Shown here: one piece after another, positions 17,646 through 24,287 of the stretch | Layout: each line of letters begins with the position of its first letter | How positions within the stretch are numbered: position 1 is the first letter of the stretch | Assembly: GCA_022826005.1 (NCBI GenBank) | Contig: JAJDVT010000063.1 | Coordinates: 124,001 to 188,000, forward strand | Direction of reading: 5' to 3' | Length of the DNA stretch: 64,000 nt | DNA from: Gemmatimonadota bacterium | GTDB taxonomy: Bacteria > Gemmatimonadota > Gemmatimonadetes > Longimicrobiales > Gaopeijiaceae | The notes under the pieces: generated by a model | Seen by the model: only the letters and a program-made list of their open reading frames with translations | The model's database searches: none | Told to the model about the DNA's origin: nothing | Position numbers and translations under genes: made by a program

Positions 17646-19225
17646 GAGGCGGCCTGCGTCATCGCGAAGACGAAGATGTTGACTCCCATTCGCAGCGCTT
17701 CCTCTCTGACCTCGGGCGGATCCTCGTGCACACCGGGGTCCTCCCAGCCGTCCCCCAGGTCCGTCTCGTAGGTGTACATCACGACGAGTCTGCCCTGGTG
17801 GAATATACCAAACGCCTGCGGCGGCGCACCGTCATGCTCATGAATCTTGGGGAGTCCGTCCGGGAATTCATAGGGGGAATGGAAGACGGGATGCTCCGGC
17901 GGGAGTTCGACGAGCTCCCGGTCGGGGAAGATGCGCGCGATCTCCTCGCGGAAGGATTCGTCGAGCCCGTAGTTGTCGTCGGCGTGGAGGAAGCCGCCGC
18001 CGAGCAGGTACCGGCGCAGCGCCAGGCGTTCGTCGGGCGTGAAGCGCACGTTGCCGTGTCCGGTCATGTACAGGAAGGGGTAGTCGCGCAGCGAGGGGTC
18101 CATCGGCCGGACCGCCACCTCCCGCTCCGCAGTGGGAATCCCCGTGCGCGCCTCCACCTCGGCCAGCAGATTGGGCAGGGAGGACGGATTCGCGTACCAG
18201 TCGCCGCCCCCGTCGTACTGCAGGCGGGCGATCGTGACCGGGCCGCTGCCCTGCGCGAAGGCCGCATCCACGGGGACCAACCCCGGGAGGAAGGACAGCG
18301 CCGCCGCGAGCACCACCCCACCCCGCACCCGCCCCCCACCCCCCTTCCGCACCCCCATCACGGCCTCGTAGGCCACGCCCCTCGGCACACCCGCGCGGCG
18401 CGCCACCTCCCGTGCGGCGGCGGTCGGGGCCATCCCGGCCTCCACCGCCTCCCGGGCCAGCGCCTCCACCGCCTCCGCGCTCGCCGCGCCATCATCATCG
18501 CCGCGCCCCGCCACGACGACCGTCACCTCGCCGCGCGGCGGGCGCTCGCGGAAGTGGCGGGCAACCTCTTCCGGCGCTCCCCGCACCACCTCCTCATGCA
18601 CCTTCGTCATCTCCCGGCACACGGCGACGCGCCGCCCGGCCCCCGCCACCCGCGCCGCAACAGCCTCCGCAGCCCCCGCCGCCCCCACACCGCGCGCCCG
18701 CTCCGCCAGCTCCTCCAACAGGGCCACCAGACGCGCCGGCGACTCGAACAGCACGGTCGTCTCTCTCGCGTCGATGATCCGCTCCAGCGCCCGGGTCCGC
18801 TTCCCCGCCTTGCGCGGCAGGAAGCCCACGAAGGTGAACGGCACGCAAGGTAGTCCCGAGGCCGCCAGCGCCGCGAGAACCGCGGAGGGTCCCGGAACCG
18901 GCACCACGTCGCACCCGTCCTCGATGGCGCGGCGCACCAGGCGCTCCCCCGGGTCGGAGAGGAGCGGCGTGCCCGCGTCGGAGATCAGCGCCACGTCGTC
19001 GCCGCGCGCGAGCCAGCGTGCCGCCTGCTCCACCCGGGCGGCCTCGTTGTGCGCATGCAGAGAAGCGGGCCGCTTCGGGACGCCGATGTGCGACAGCAGC
19101 ACCCGCGCGCGCCTGGTGTCCTCCGCGAGGATGTGGTGGGCGGCGGCGAGGGTCTCCCGCGCGCGCGGCGACAGATCGGCCAGGTTCCCGATCGGGGTCG
19201 CCACGACATGGAGCCTTCCCGCCAC
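17642..19225 (-). CDS. rsmI: In-frame fusion: RsmI 16S rRNA 2'-O-methyltransferase + secreted DUF4159 domain
   Basis: One open frame of 527 residues. Residues 1 to about 290 are RsmI (methylates C1402 of 16S rRNA with SAM): HVVATPIGNLADLSPRARE, LAEDTRRARVLL, LISDAGTPLLSDPG, VVPVPGPSAVLAALAASG, FVGFLPRKAGKR and a C-terminal helix ending YEAVMG, the normal end of the family. From Met290 (ATG at 18358) the protein reads like a signal peptide (MGVRKGGGGRVRGG, then VVLAAALSFLPG...AAFAQ) and a DUF4159 domain (FLYMTGHGNVRF, GGGFLHADDNYGLDESF, LVVMYTYETDLGDGWED). GAGG lies 5 bases before ATG 18358, so a separate exported DUF4159 protein may be made from an internal start. The junction lies in poly-C/G runs (18315-18356), where an assembly indel is conceivable. 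GTG start at 19225; GTGA overlap with the DUF4175 gene. Confidence 0.85.
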   Translation of the reverse strand: MAGRLHVVATPIGNLADLSPRARETLAAAHHILAEDTRRARVLLSHIGVPKRPASLHAHNEAARVEQAARWLARGDDVALISDAGTPLLSDPGERLVRRAIEDGCDVVPVPGPSAVLAALAASGLPCVPFTFVGFLPRKAGKRTRALERIIDARETTVLFESPARLVALLEELAERARGVGAAGAAEAVAARVAGAGRRVAVCREMTKVHEEVVRGAPEEVARHFRERPPRGEVTVVVAGRGDDDGAASAEAVEALAREAVEAGMAPTAAAREVARRAGVPRGVAYEAVMGVRKGGGGRVRGGVVLAAALSFLPGLVPVDAAFAQGSGPVTIARLQYDGGGDWYANPSSLPNLLAEVEARTGIPTAEREVAVRPMDPSLRDYPFLYMTGHGNVRFTPDERLALRRYLLGGGFLHADDNYGLDESFREEIARIFPDRELVELPPEHPVFHSPYEFPDGLPKIHEHDGAPPQAFGIFHQGRLVVMYTYETDLGDGWEDPGVHEDPPEVREEALRMGVNIFVFAMTQAAS

Positions 19226-19231
19226 GCGGTC

Positions 19232-20242
19232 CTACCCCGGCGGGCGAATGACCCGGGCTACCCGGAAACCGAGCCCGTTGTCCCGGCGGCCAGGCTGGAA
19301 CGGCAGCCGGTAGTCCACCCGGAGCATCTCCGTGGTGTAGCCCCAGGTGCCCCCGCGCAGCACCCGTCGTTCGCACCCCGATGGACTCCAGGCACCACCA
19401 TCGTCCGGCGCGTCGGCGTAGTTCGCGTTCCAGCAGTCCTCCGTCCACTCGGCCAGGTTCCCGATCACGTCATACAGCCCGAACGCGTTCGGTTCGTAGG
19501 AGCCCACCGGCGCCGTGCCCTCACCCTGTCCGTCCGAGCAGGACGCCGTCGTCAGGCCGAACTGCTCCCTGAGCTGCCTGCCCCGCGGCGTCCCCCCATA
19601 CTCCCGGTCCCACCCGTTCGCATGGCGGCACTGCTCCGCTTCGCTGTCCCCCCAGTAGCGGGGCGTCCGGGTTCCCGCCCGGGCCGCGTACTCCCACTCC
19701 GCCTCGGTGGGGAGCCGGTAGGTCTCTCCCGTCTCCGCCGATAGCCAGCGCGCGTAGACGTGCGCATCGTCCCAGCTCACTTCGGTCACCGGACGCCGCC
19801 CCCGGCCCCATCCATGGTCGGGGGGCACCCGGCCGCCACAGCCTCCTCCATCGGTGCACGCCTGCCACTCGTCGAAGGTCACCTCGTACACTCCGATGGC
19901 GAAGTCGTAGGCGATCGTGACGAACCGCGGCGGTCCGTCGCCATCGAAGGGTCCCGCGTTCCAGGTCGGCGAGCCCATGACGAACCTTCCCGCCGGAATC
20001 ACCGCCATCTCCGGACAGTGCGGGCAGTCGCGGAAGACTCTGCTGCCGGGGCCCGGAACGGCCGCGGGATCCGGGCTGGTACTCGGGCGCGGAACGGCCG
20101 CGGGATCCGGGCTGGCACTCGGGCGCGGCAGGGCTGCGGGATCCGGGCTGGCGCCGGGGTCTTGTCCCCGCGATCCGGATCCCGGGGAGGCGCACGCGGC
20201 CGCGGCGCATGCGGTCAAGACCCATAGCGCGCGGGTGCACAT
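19232..20242 (-). CDS. SUMF1/FGE-like lipoprotein, paralogue 1 (no catalytic Cys pair)
   Basis: 336-residue secreted protein. The chosen ATG at 20242 gives MCTRALWVLTACAAAACASPG, a lipoprotein-like signal; longer starts (20320) are possible but sit in the trxA-proximal spacer. After a Pro/Ala/Asp repeat linker comes a formylglycine-generating-enzyme (SUMF1) fold: FRDCPHCPEMAVIPAGRF, VTFDEWQACTD, RRPVTEVSWDDAHVYARWLS, YRLPTEAEWEYAARAG, FGLYDVIGNLAEWTEDCW and RRVLRGGTWGYTTEMLR. True FGE has two cysteines in the last motif; here they are absent, so sulfatase activation is unlikely. Several other cysteines are shared with the two paralogues downstream, suggesting disulfides. It ends just before the rsmI fusion and its TAG overlaps that gene's ribosome-binding region. 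Role unknown: binding, or a non-FGE oxidoreductase-like activity. Confidence 0.82.
   Translation of the reverse strand: MCTRALWVLTACAAAACASPGSGSRGQDPGASPDPAALPRPSASPDPAAVPRPSTSPDPAAVPGPGSRVFRDCPHCPEMAVIPAGRFVMGSPTWNAGPFDGDGPPRFVTIAYDFAIGVYEVTFDEWQACTDGGGCGGRVPPDHGWGRGRRPVTEVSWDDAHVYARWLSAETGETYRLPTEAEWEYAARAGTRTPRYWGDSEAEQCRHANGWDREYGGTPRGRQLREQFGLTTASCSDGQGEGTAPVGSYEPNAFGLYDVIGNLAEWTEDCWNANYADAPDDGGAWSPSGCERRVLRGGTWGYTTEMLRVDYRLPFQPGRRDNGLGFRVARVIRPPG
20054..20161 (-). repeat. Three 36-bp tandem units coding a Pro/Ala/Ser linker
   Basis: Units begin at 20054, 20090 and 20126; the first two are nearly identical and the third has drifted. They encode SPDPAAVPRPS-like 12-residue repeats between the lipoprotein signal and the SUMF1 domain. 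A whole-codon unit length permits in-frame expansion. Confidence 0.85.
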
Positions 20243-20327
20243 CCCCGGGGCACGCGATGCCGGGGCCGTCACCGCGTGGGGCCCCGTCATCCCGGCGGTC
20301 ACAGGTTCGGCCTTCCGCATGCCAGCC

Positions 20328-20660
20328 CTACAGGTGCTCTTCGATCTTCTGCGCCAGCTGGGCCTTCGGCACCGCGCCGATGACGGTGTCGACATGCTCC
20401 CCGCCCTTGAAGAAGAGGACCGTGGGGATCGACCGCACCCCGAAGCGCATCGAGGTCGACATGTTGGCGTCCACGTCCAGCTTGCCGACCCGGACGCGCC
20501 CCGCGAAATCGTCGGCCAGTTCGCTTACGAAGGGCGCGATGATCCGGCAGGGTCCGCACCACGCGGCCCAGAAGTCCACCATCGAAAGGCCATCGTAGTC
20601 CTCGATCTGTTCCTTGAAGTTGTCGTCGGTGACCGTGACGAGATTCGTGCTGTCCGCCAT
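20328..20660 (-). CDS. trxA: Thioredoxin
   Basis: 110-residue cytoplasmic disulfide reductase. MADSTNLVTVTDDNFKEQI starts the family pattern; the redox motif is WCGPC in DFWAAWCGPCRIIAP, with the cis-proline in RSIPTVLFFKGG. ATG 20660 has GGAG 8 bases upstream. Length and motifs match bacterial Trx1. It diverges from the methylmalonyl-CoA epimerase gene; the 88-bp spacer should hold both promoters. It is upstream of the first SUMF1-like gene, which has many cysteines, but Trx as cytoplasmic reductant need not be related. Confidence 0.95.
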   Translation of the reverse strand: MADSTNLVTVTDDNFKEQIEDYDGLSMVDFWAAWCGPCRIIAPFVSELADDFAGRVRVGKLDVDANMSTSMRFGVRSIPTVLFFKGGEHVDTVIGAVPKAQLAQKIEEHL

Positions 20661-20748
20661 TATTGTTCTCCAGTTGAAGGTGACTCGGCGCGGCCGGATG
20701 GGTGGTCCGCCCGGGACCGCCGCGCGCCGCCGCTGCGACCCCGCCGGC

Positions 20749-21276
20749 ATGGGGAATCTCCTGCATGTATTCTACACACACGGACCCGCGAAGTTGAACA
20801 GTCGGGAACCCGCCGAGCCCGGCGCAGCACGAGCCCACGTCCGCGAGGCGAGCCGCCCGGCCCGGCGCCCGCCCACCCGGGAACCCGCCGAGCTCGACCA
20901 CACGGCCCTCGCCGTCCGCTCCTTCGACGCGTGGGTCCCTCTGCTGGAGCAGCTGTCGGGCGCAAGGGCGACCCGGCCGGAACGGGTCGAGTCGCAGGGC
21001 GTGGAGGTGTGCTTCGTCGGCAATGTGGAGCTGATTCGGCCCATCGCGGCCGACAACGGTGTGGCCCGCTTCCTTGAGCGGCGTGGCCCGGGGCTCCATC
21101 ACATCGCCTACCGGGTGCCGGATGTGGACCGCGCGGTGGAGGCGCTGGCCGCACAGGGATACCGCTTCACGTCTGACGGGCCCATGGCGGGCGCGGGGGG
21201 ACACCGGATCGCCTTCATGCATCCGCGATCGACGGGAGGCGTGCTCGTGGAACTCGTCGAGAGAGCTCGCAGGTAA
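20749..21276 (+). CDS. mce: Methylmalonyl-CoA epimerase (VOC family)
   Basis: Interconverts (2R)- and (2S)-methylmalonyl-CoA between propionyl-CoA carboxylase and methylmalonyl-CoA mutase. The VOC-fold core runs from LDHTALAVRSFDAWVPLL through VELIRPIAADNGVARFL, GPGLHHIAYRVPDVDRAVEAL and GVLVELVER; the His of LDHTAL, the His of GLHHIAY and the terminal Glu of VLVELVE are the expected metal ligands. The start is uncertain: ATG 20749 gives about 45 extra residues of low-complexity sequence before LDHTAL, and a TTG near 20795 is the other candidate. TATTCTACAC at about 20768 resembles a -10 box, which would favour the later start. One of few plus-strand genes here. Confidence 0.85.
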   Translation: MGNLLHVFYTHGPAKLNSREPAEPGAARAHVREASRPARRPPTREPAELDHTALAVRSFDAWVPLLEQLSGARATRPERVESQGVEVCFVGNVELIRPIAADNGVARFLERRGPGLHHIAYRVPDVDRAVEALAAQGYRFTSDGPMAGAGGHRIAFMHPRSTGGVLVELVERARR

Positions 21277-21282
21277 AGCGGG

Positions 21283-21310
21283 CATTACAAGTTGTAATGT
21301 AAACACGACA
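21283..21310. promoter_or_regulatory. Palindrome CATTACAA-G-TTGTAATG plus AT-rich core between convergent genes
   Basis: 21283-21299 is an odd palindrome with 8-bp arms. It merges into GTAAACACGACA (21299-21310), the reverse complement of TGTCGTGTTTAC, which matches TGTCATGTTTAC at 61429-61440 in the dispersed repeat at 11 of 12 bases. It lies between the ends of mce (+) and SUMF1-like gene 2 (-), where a promoter would be unexpected. May be a remnant of the repeat core or a binding site acting as a bidirectional roadblock. Confidence 0.5.
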
Positions 21311-21339
21311 TTTGGGCGGTTCTGTCCGGTCCCGCTCGC

Positions 21340-22689
21340 TCAGTTCAGGTCCCGGGCGACCCGGAACCCGATTCGCCCGTAATCGATCGCCTGGACTGAG
21401 CGGGCCGCCGCGCGCAGGGCGGCGGGCGGGGTTCCCGAGCCACCCCCGCGCACCACCCGGACGCCACAGTTTCCCGTCTCCCAGGCGCTGCCGTCGGTCG
21501 GTGCTCCCGCGTAGAGCGGGTTCCAGCAGTCCCGGGTCCACTCGGACCGGTTGCCCAGGATGTCGTGCAGCCCGAAGGCGTTCGGCACATACAGTCCCAC
21601 CGGCGCCGCCCCGGCGTAGCCATCGGAACAGGCCGCCGCGCTCTCCGACGGCCGCTCCGTCAGATACACCCGGTCCTGGGCGTTCGCGTGTTCGCACTGC
21701 CCCGCCTCGCCGTCTCCCCAGTACCGCATCCCCGGCGTACCGGCACGCGCCACGTACTCCCACTCGGCCTCGCTCAACAGCCGGTACCGCTGCCCCGTCT
21801 CCGCCGACAGCCACGCCACGTAGGCCTGCGCCTGCACCCAGGTCACGCCGACGGGATACCGGTCCCGGCCTTCCACCCCGTCATCCGGGCGGACCACTTC
21901 GCAATCACCCGCCAGCTCGCACGCGGCCCATTCGGCGAAGGTCACCTCGTAGGCGCCGACCGCGAACGGGGCGCCGATCGTCACCTGGTGGAGCGGCTGC
22001 TCGTTTCTCTCGCGGCCCTCCTCCGAATCCGGGGAGCCCATGGTGAAGGTCCCCGCCGGAACGACCACCATCCCCGGACATGCGTCGCAGTCACGGAACA
22101 GACCCTCGGGCTCCGGGCGCGGGACCACGGGACGATCCGGGTCGGCTTCGACCTCCCCCCATCGCAGCTGCAGGAACTTCCCGTAGCTGCTTCCGTCGTT
22201 GTAGGTGGTGAAGCGTTCGTTGAGGGTGGTCGCGCGGGCTTCCGCGTCTCCCCAGCTCGCTCCGAACCCGATCGCGAAGTTCGTGAACCTGGGATCCTCC
22301 GGGCCCACCTCGTCGTCCCGGCGGACGACCGCCGAGAACCGGACGACCACCACGTGCGTATCCCCCGGGCCCGACCGGGCGCACCGGATGAGGGGGTAGC
22401 CGGCAAGCTGCTCGCGGACCGCCTCTTCCGCCTCCTGCATGTAGACCGTATCGACATCGGTGACGTACCCGAATTCCTCGTCCCGCGGGATTGTCCGATC
22501 CGGGTCCCCGCCCGCCACGACCCCGGGCTCGCTGCCGATGCATACCACGGCCCCCAGGCCGGGCTGGGCGGTCGCCGGTTGGGGAAACGCGGTTGAAAGC
22601 GGCGCGAGGGCGAGCACCGCCGGGAGGAGCCGGCACCATCGTGGGGGACAGGGGACTCGCGTCCGGGAAGCGGACCAGCGCGGACGCAT
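21340..22689 (-). CDS. SUMF1/FGE-like secreted protein, paralogue 2, with extra N-terminal domain
   Basis: 449-residue protein from ATG 22689. Signal segment about residues 22-42 (LLPAVLALAPLSTAFPQPAT). A unique domain of about 140 residues follows (VVCIGSEPGVVAGG...DTHVVVVRFSAVVRRDDE...SSYGKFLQLRWG) that I do not recognise. The C-terminal SUMF1 domain has LFRDCDACPGMVVVPAG, EVTFAEWAACELAGDC, YRLLSEAEWEYVARAG, FGLHDILGNRSEWTRDCWN and VVRGGGSGTPPAALRAAAR; the FGE catalytic cysteines are missing. ATG 22689 lies inside a partial copy of the dispersed repeat, so the start region may be recently acquired; ribosome-binding sequence there is weak. Transcribed after paralogue 3 with a 56-bp gap. Confidence 0.8.
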   Translation of the reverse strand: MRPRWSASRTRVPCPPRWCRLLPAVLALAPLSTAFPQPATAQPGLGAVVCIGSEPGVVAGGDPDRTIPRDEEFGYVTDVDTVYMQEAEEAVREQLAGYPLIRCARSGPGDTHVVVVRFSAVVRRDDEVGPEDPRFTNFAIGFGASWGDAEARATTLNERFTTYNDGSSYGKFLQLRWGEVEADPDRPVVPRPEPEGLFRDCDACPGMVVVPAGTFTMGSPDSEEGRERNEQPLHQVTIGAPFAVGAYEVTFAEWAACELAGDCEVVRPDDGVEGRDRYPVGVTWVQAQAYVAWLSAETGQRYRLLSEAEWEYVARAGTPGMRYWGDGEAGQCEHANAQDRVYLTERPSESAAACSDGYAGAAPVGLYVPNAFGLHDILGNRSEWTRDCWNPLYAGAPTDGSAWETGNCGVRVVRGGGSGTPPAALRAAARSVQAIDYGRIGFRVARDLN

Positions 22690-22736
22690 CGCCGCTCGAA
22701 CGCCGCAGGGGTCTCGTCTACGGGCCGCCGGGGCGA
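22668..22736 (+). repeat. Partial copy (right end) of the dispersed repeat
   Basis: About 70 bp that align with the right end of the repeat at 43517-43754 and 61328-61574, including GCGGACCAGC, CGGACGCATCGCCG, CGAACGCCG and CTACGGGC. Lies between SUMF1-like paralogues 3 and 2 and covers the ATG of paralogue 2. Orientation is the same as the copy at 43.5 kb. Confidence 0.65.
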
Positions 22737-22745
22737 TGCCGAGCG

Positions 22746-23651
22746 TCAATCCACGGTCCTGGCAACGCGGAGACCGATCACGAAGTACCGGTTTTCCGCG
22801 GGCCATCCGAGGCGGAAGGCCGAGCGCAGGACGCGCGCTCCGCCGAACCAGCCCCCGCCACGCATCGAACGAGATGAACAATCCCCCGCCTCCCAGGCGC
22901 TCCCATCCGTCGGGGCGCCATCGTATCTCTCGTTCCAGCAGTCCTGGGTCCACTCGTTCACGTTCCCGATCACGTCGTACAGTCCGAACATGTTCGCCGT
23001 GTAGCTTCCCACCGGCGCGGTGCGGCCGTGTCCGTCGGCACACTGCGCGGGGTTCGTCCGGTTGTATTCCGCCATCCACGCCCTCCCCTCGCCGGTCCGG
23101 GCGAGATCCTGGTCCAAACCGTTCGCATTCCGGCACTGTGCCGACTCACCGCCTTCCCAGTATCGCGCGGTCCGGGTACCCGCCCGCGCCACGTACTCCC
23201 ACTCCGCTTCGCTCAGCAGGCGGTAGTTCTCCCCAGTCTCCCGCGACAACCATTGCACGTAGCCTTGCGCGTCCTCCCAGCTCACGTTGATCACCGGCCG
23301 GCGGCCCCGGCCCCACCCCTCGTCCCCCGGACGGTATCCCGCGCATCCCCCCGCGCTCACACACGCATCCCACTCCTCGAAGGTTACCTCGTAGACCCCG
23401 ACCGCGAGCGGCGCCCCGATCGTCACCTCGTGTTGCGGATCCTCCAGCGGGAACCGCCCTTCCTCGTCCGCAGCGGACCCCATCGCGAAGCTCCCGCCCG
23501 GAACGATCACCATCAGCGGACACGCCGCACAGTCCCTGAACGTCTCGCCGGTCTCCTGGGCCGCCATGGGCCCGGGGACCGTCATCACGGCGAGGGCCGC
23601 CCCGAGGGACAGCGCAGCGCACCACCCGATTCCCTGATTCCGGACAACCAT
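22746..23651 (-). CDS. SUMF1/FGE-like secreted protein, paralogue 3
   Basis: 301-residue exported protein. ATG 23651 has a strong GGAGGT upstream and starts a signal peptide (MVVRNQGIGWCAALSLGAAL, cleavage probably after PMAAQ). The SUMF1 domain follows at once: TFRDCAACPLMVIVPGGSF, VTFEEWDACVSAGGC, RRPVINVSWEDAQGYVQWLS, YRLLSEAEWEYVARAG, FGLYDVIGNVNEWTQDCWN, SMRGGGWFGGARVLRSAFR. No catalytic Cys pair. It shares with the other two the pairs DCxxCP, CxxxGxC, a Cys before an SDG/ADG turn, and DCWN..DG.AW....C, so the three form one subfamily made by duplication. Confidence 0.85.
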   Translation of the reverse strand: MVVRNQGIGWCAALSLGAALAVMTVPGPMAAQETGETFRDCAACPLMVIVPGGSFAMGSAADEEGRFPLEDPQHEVTIGAPLAVGVYEVTFEEWDACVSAGGCAGYRPGDEGWGRGRRPVINVSWEDAQGYVQWLSRETGENYRLLSEAEWEYVARAGTRTARYWEGGESAQCRNANGLDQDLARTGEGRAWMAEYNRTNPAQCADGHGRTAPVGSYTANMFGLYDVIGNVNEWTQDCWNERYDGAPTDGSAWEAGDCSSRSMRGGGWFGGARVLRSAFRLGWPAENRYFVIGLRVARTVD

Positions 23652-23771
23652 CTCGTAGAAGACCTCCGCACGCAAAAGACCGATCGGTTGGCACCGGGGC
23701 CACAGCAGCCTGCCGCCACGGCAACCCGTCCGGAAACGTTAGCACAAACCCGGCCGGGGAGCATCCGGCGG

Positions 23772-24287
23772 CTACCGCACCAGCTCCGCCAGCCCCACCT
23801 CCCCCACCAGCCACCGCCCATCGTCGGCGCGGATCACCACAAAGGGCACCACCACCCCCCGCCCCCCCGTCACGACCTCCACCTCGACGCGGGCCGCGGG
23901 CCGCCCCCGCCCCACCACCCCCTCCTGCTTCCCTACGCGGTACGATTCGTGCGCGAGGACCACGGCAATCACGTCCATGCGCAGCTCCACCTCCTCCCGG
24001 CGGAGACACCGCTCGCCCAGCCCGATCCAGGCGCCCAGTCTCCGGAACGCGCACCCGACCGGTCCGCCCGTCTCGCCGATCGGCCCCCCACCGGTGCCGA
24101 ACCGCGAGGCCATGGCCGCGTGGTCGCGCTGTCTGGCGGCGTCGAGGAACTCCGCCACGACGCCGACCGGGCCGGGCCGGGAATCCGGCCCCGGCGGCAG
24201 ACCGGAGCCGGACGCACCCGCACTCCCGCAACCGGTCACCCCCACCAGCAGCACGCCGGCCATCAGCCTTGCGAATGGCTTCCTCAA
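23772..24287 (-). CDS. Small lipoprotein of unknown function
   Basis: 171-residue protein with n-region RKPFAR, hydrophobic stretch and lipobox VTGC (MAGVLLVGVTGCGSAG). A segment AEFLDAARQRDHAAMASRFGT resembles the first helix of NTF2-like/DUF4878-type lipoproteins; the C-terminal part has beta-like strands (PFVVIRADDGRWLVGEV). The start is TTG at 24287, overlapping the clpB TGA as TTGA. The 120 bp between it and SUMF1-like paralogue 3 show no clear feature. Function unknown. Confidence 0.7.
   Translation of the reverse strand: MRKPFARLMAGVLLVGVTGCGSAGASGSGLPPGPDSRPGPVGVVAEFLDAARQRDHAAMASRFGTGGGPIGETGGPVGCAFRRLGAWIGLGERCLRREEVELRMDVIAVVLAHESYRVGKQEGVVGRGRPAARVEVEVVTGGRGVVVPFVVIRADDGRWLVGEVGLAELVR

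Noticed and set aside
19232-23651. Formylglycine-generating enzymes for sulfatases
   Set aside because: The two catalytic cysteines after the RGG motif are missing in all three, and no sulfatase gene is near.
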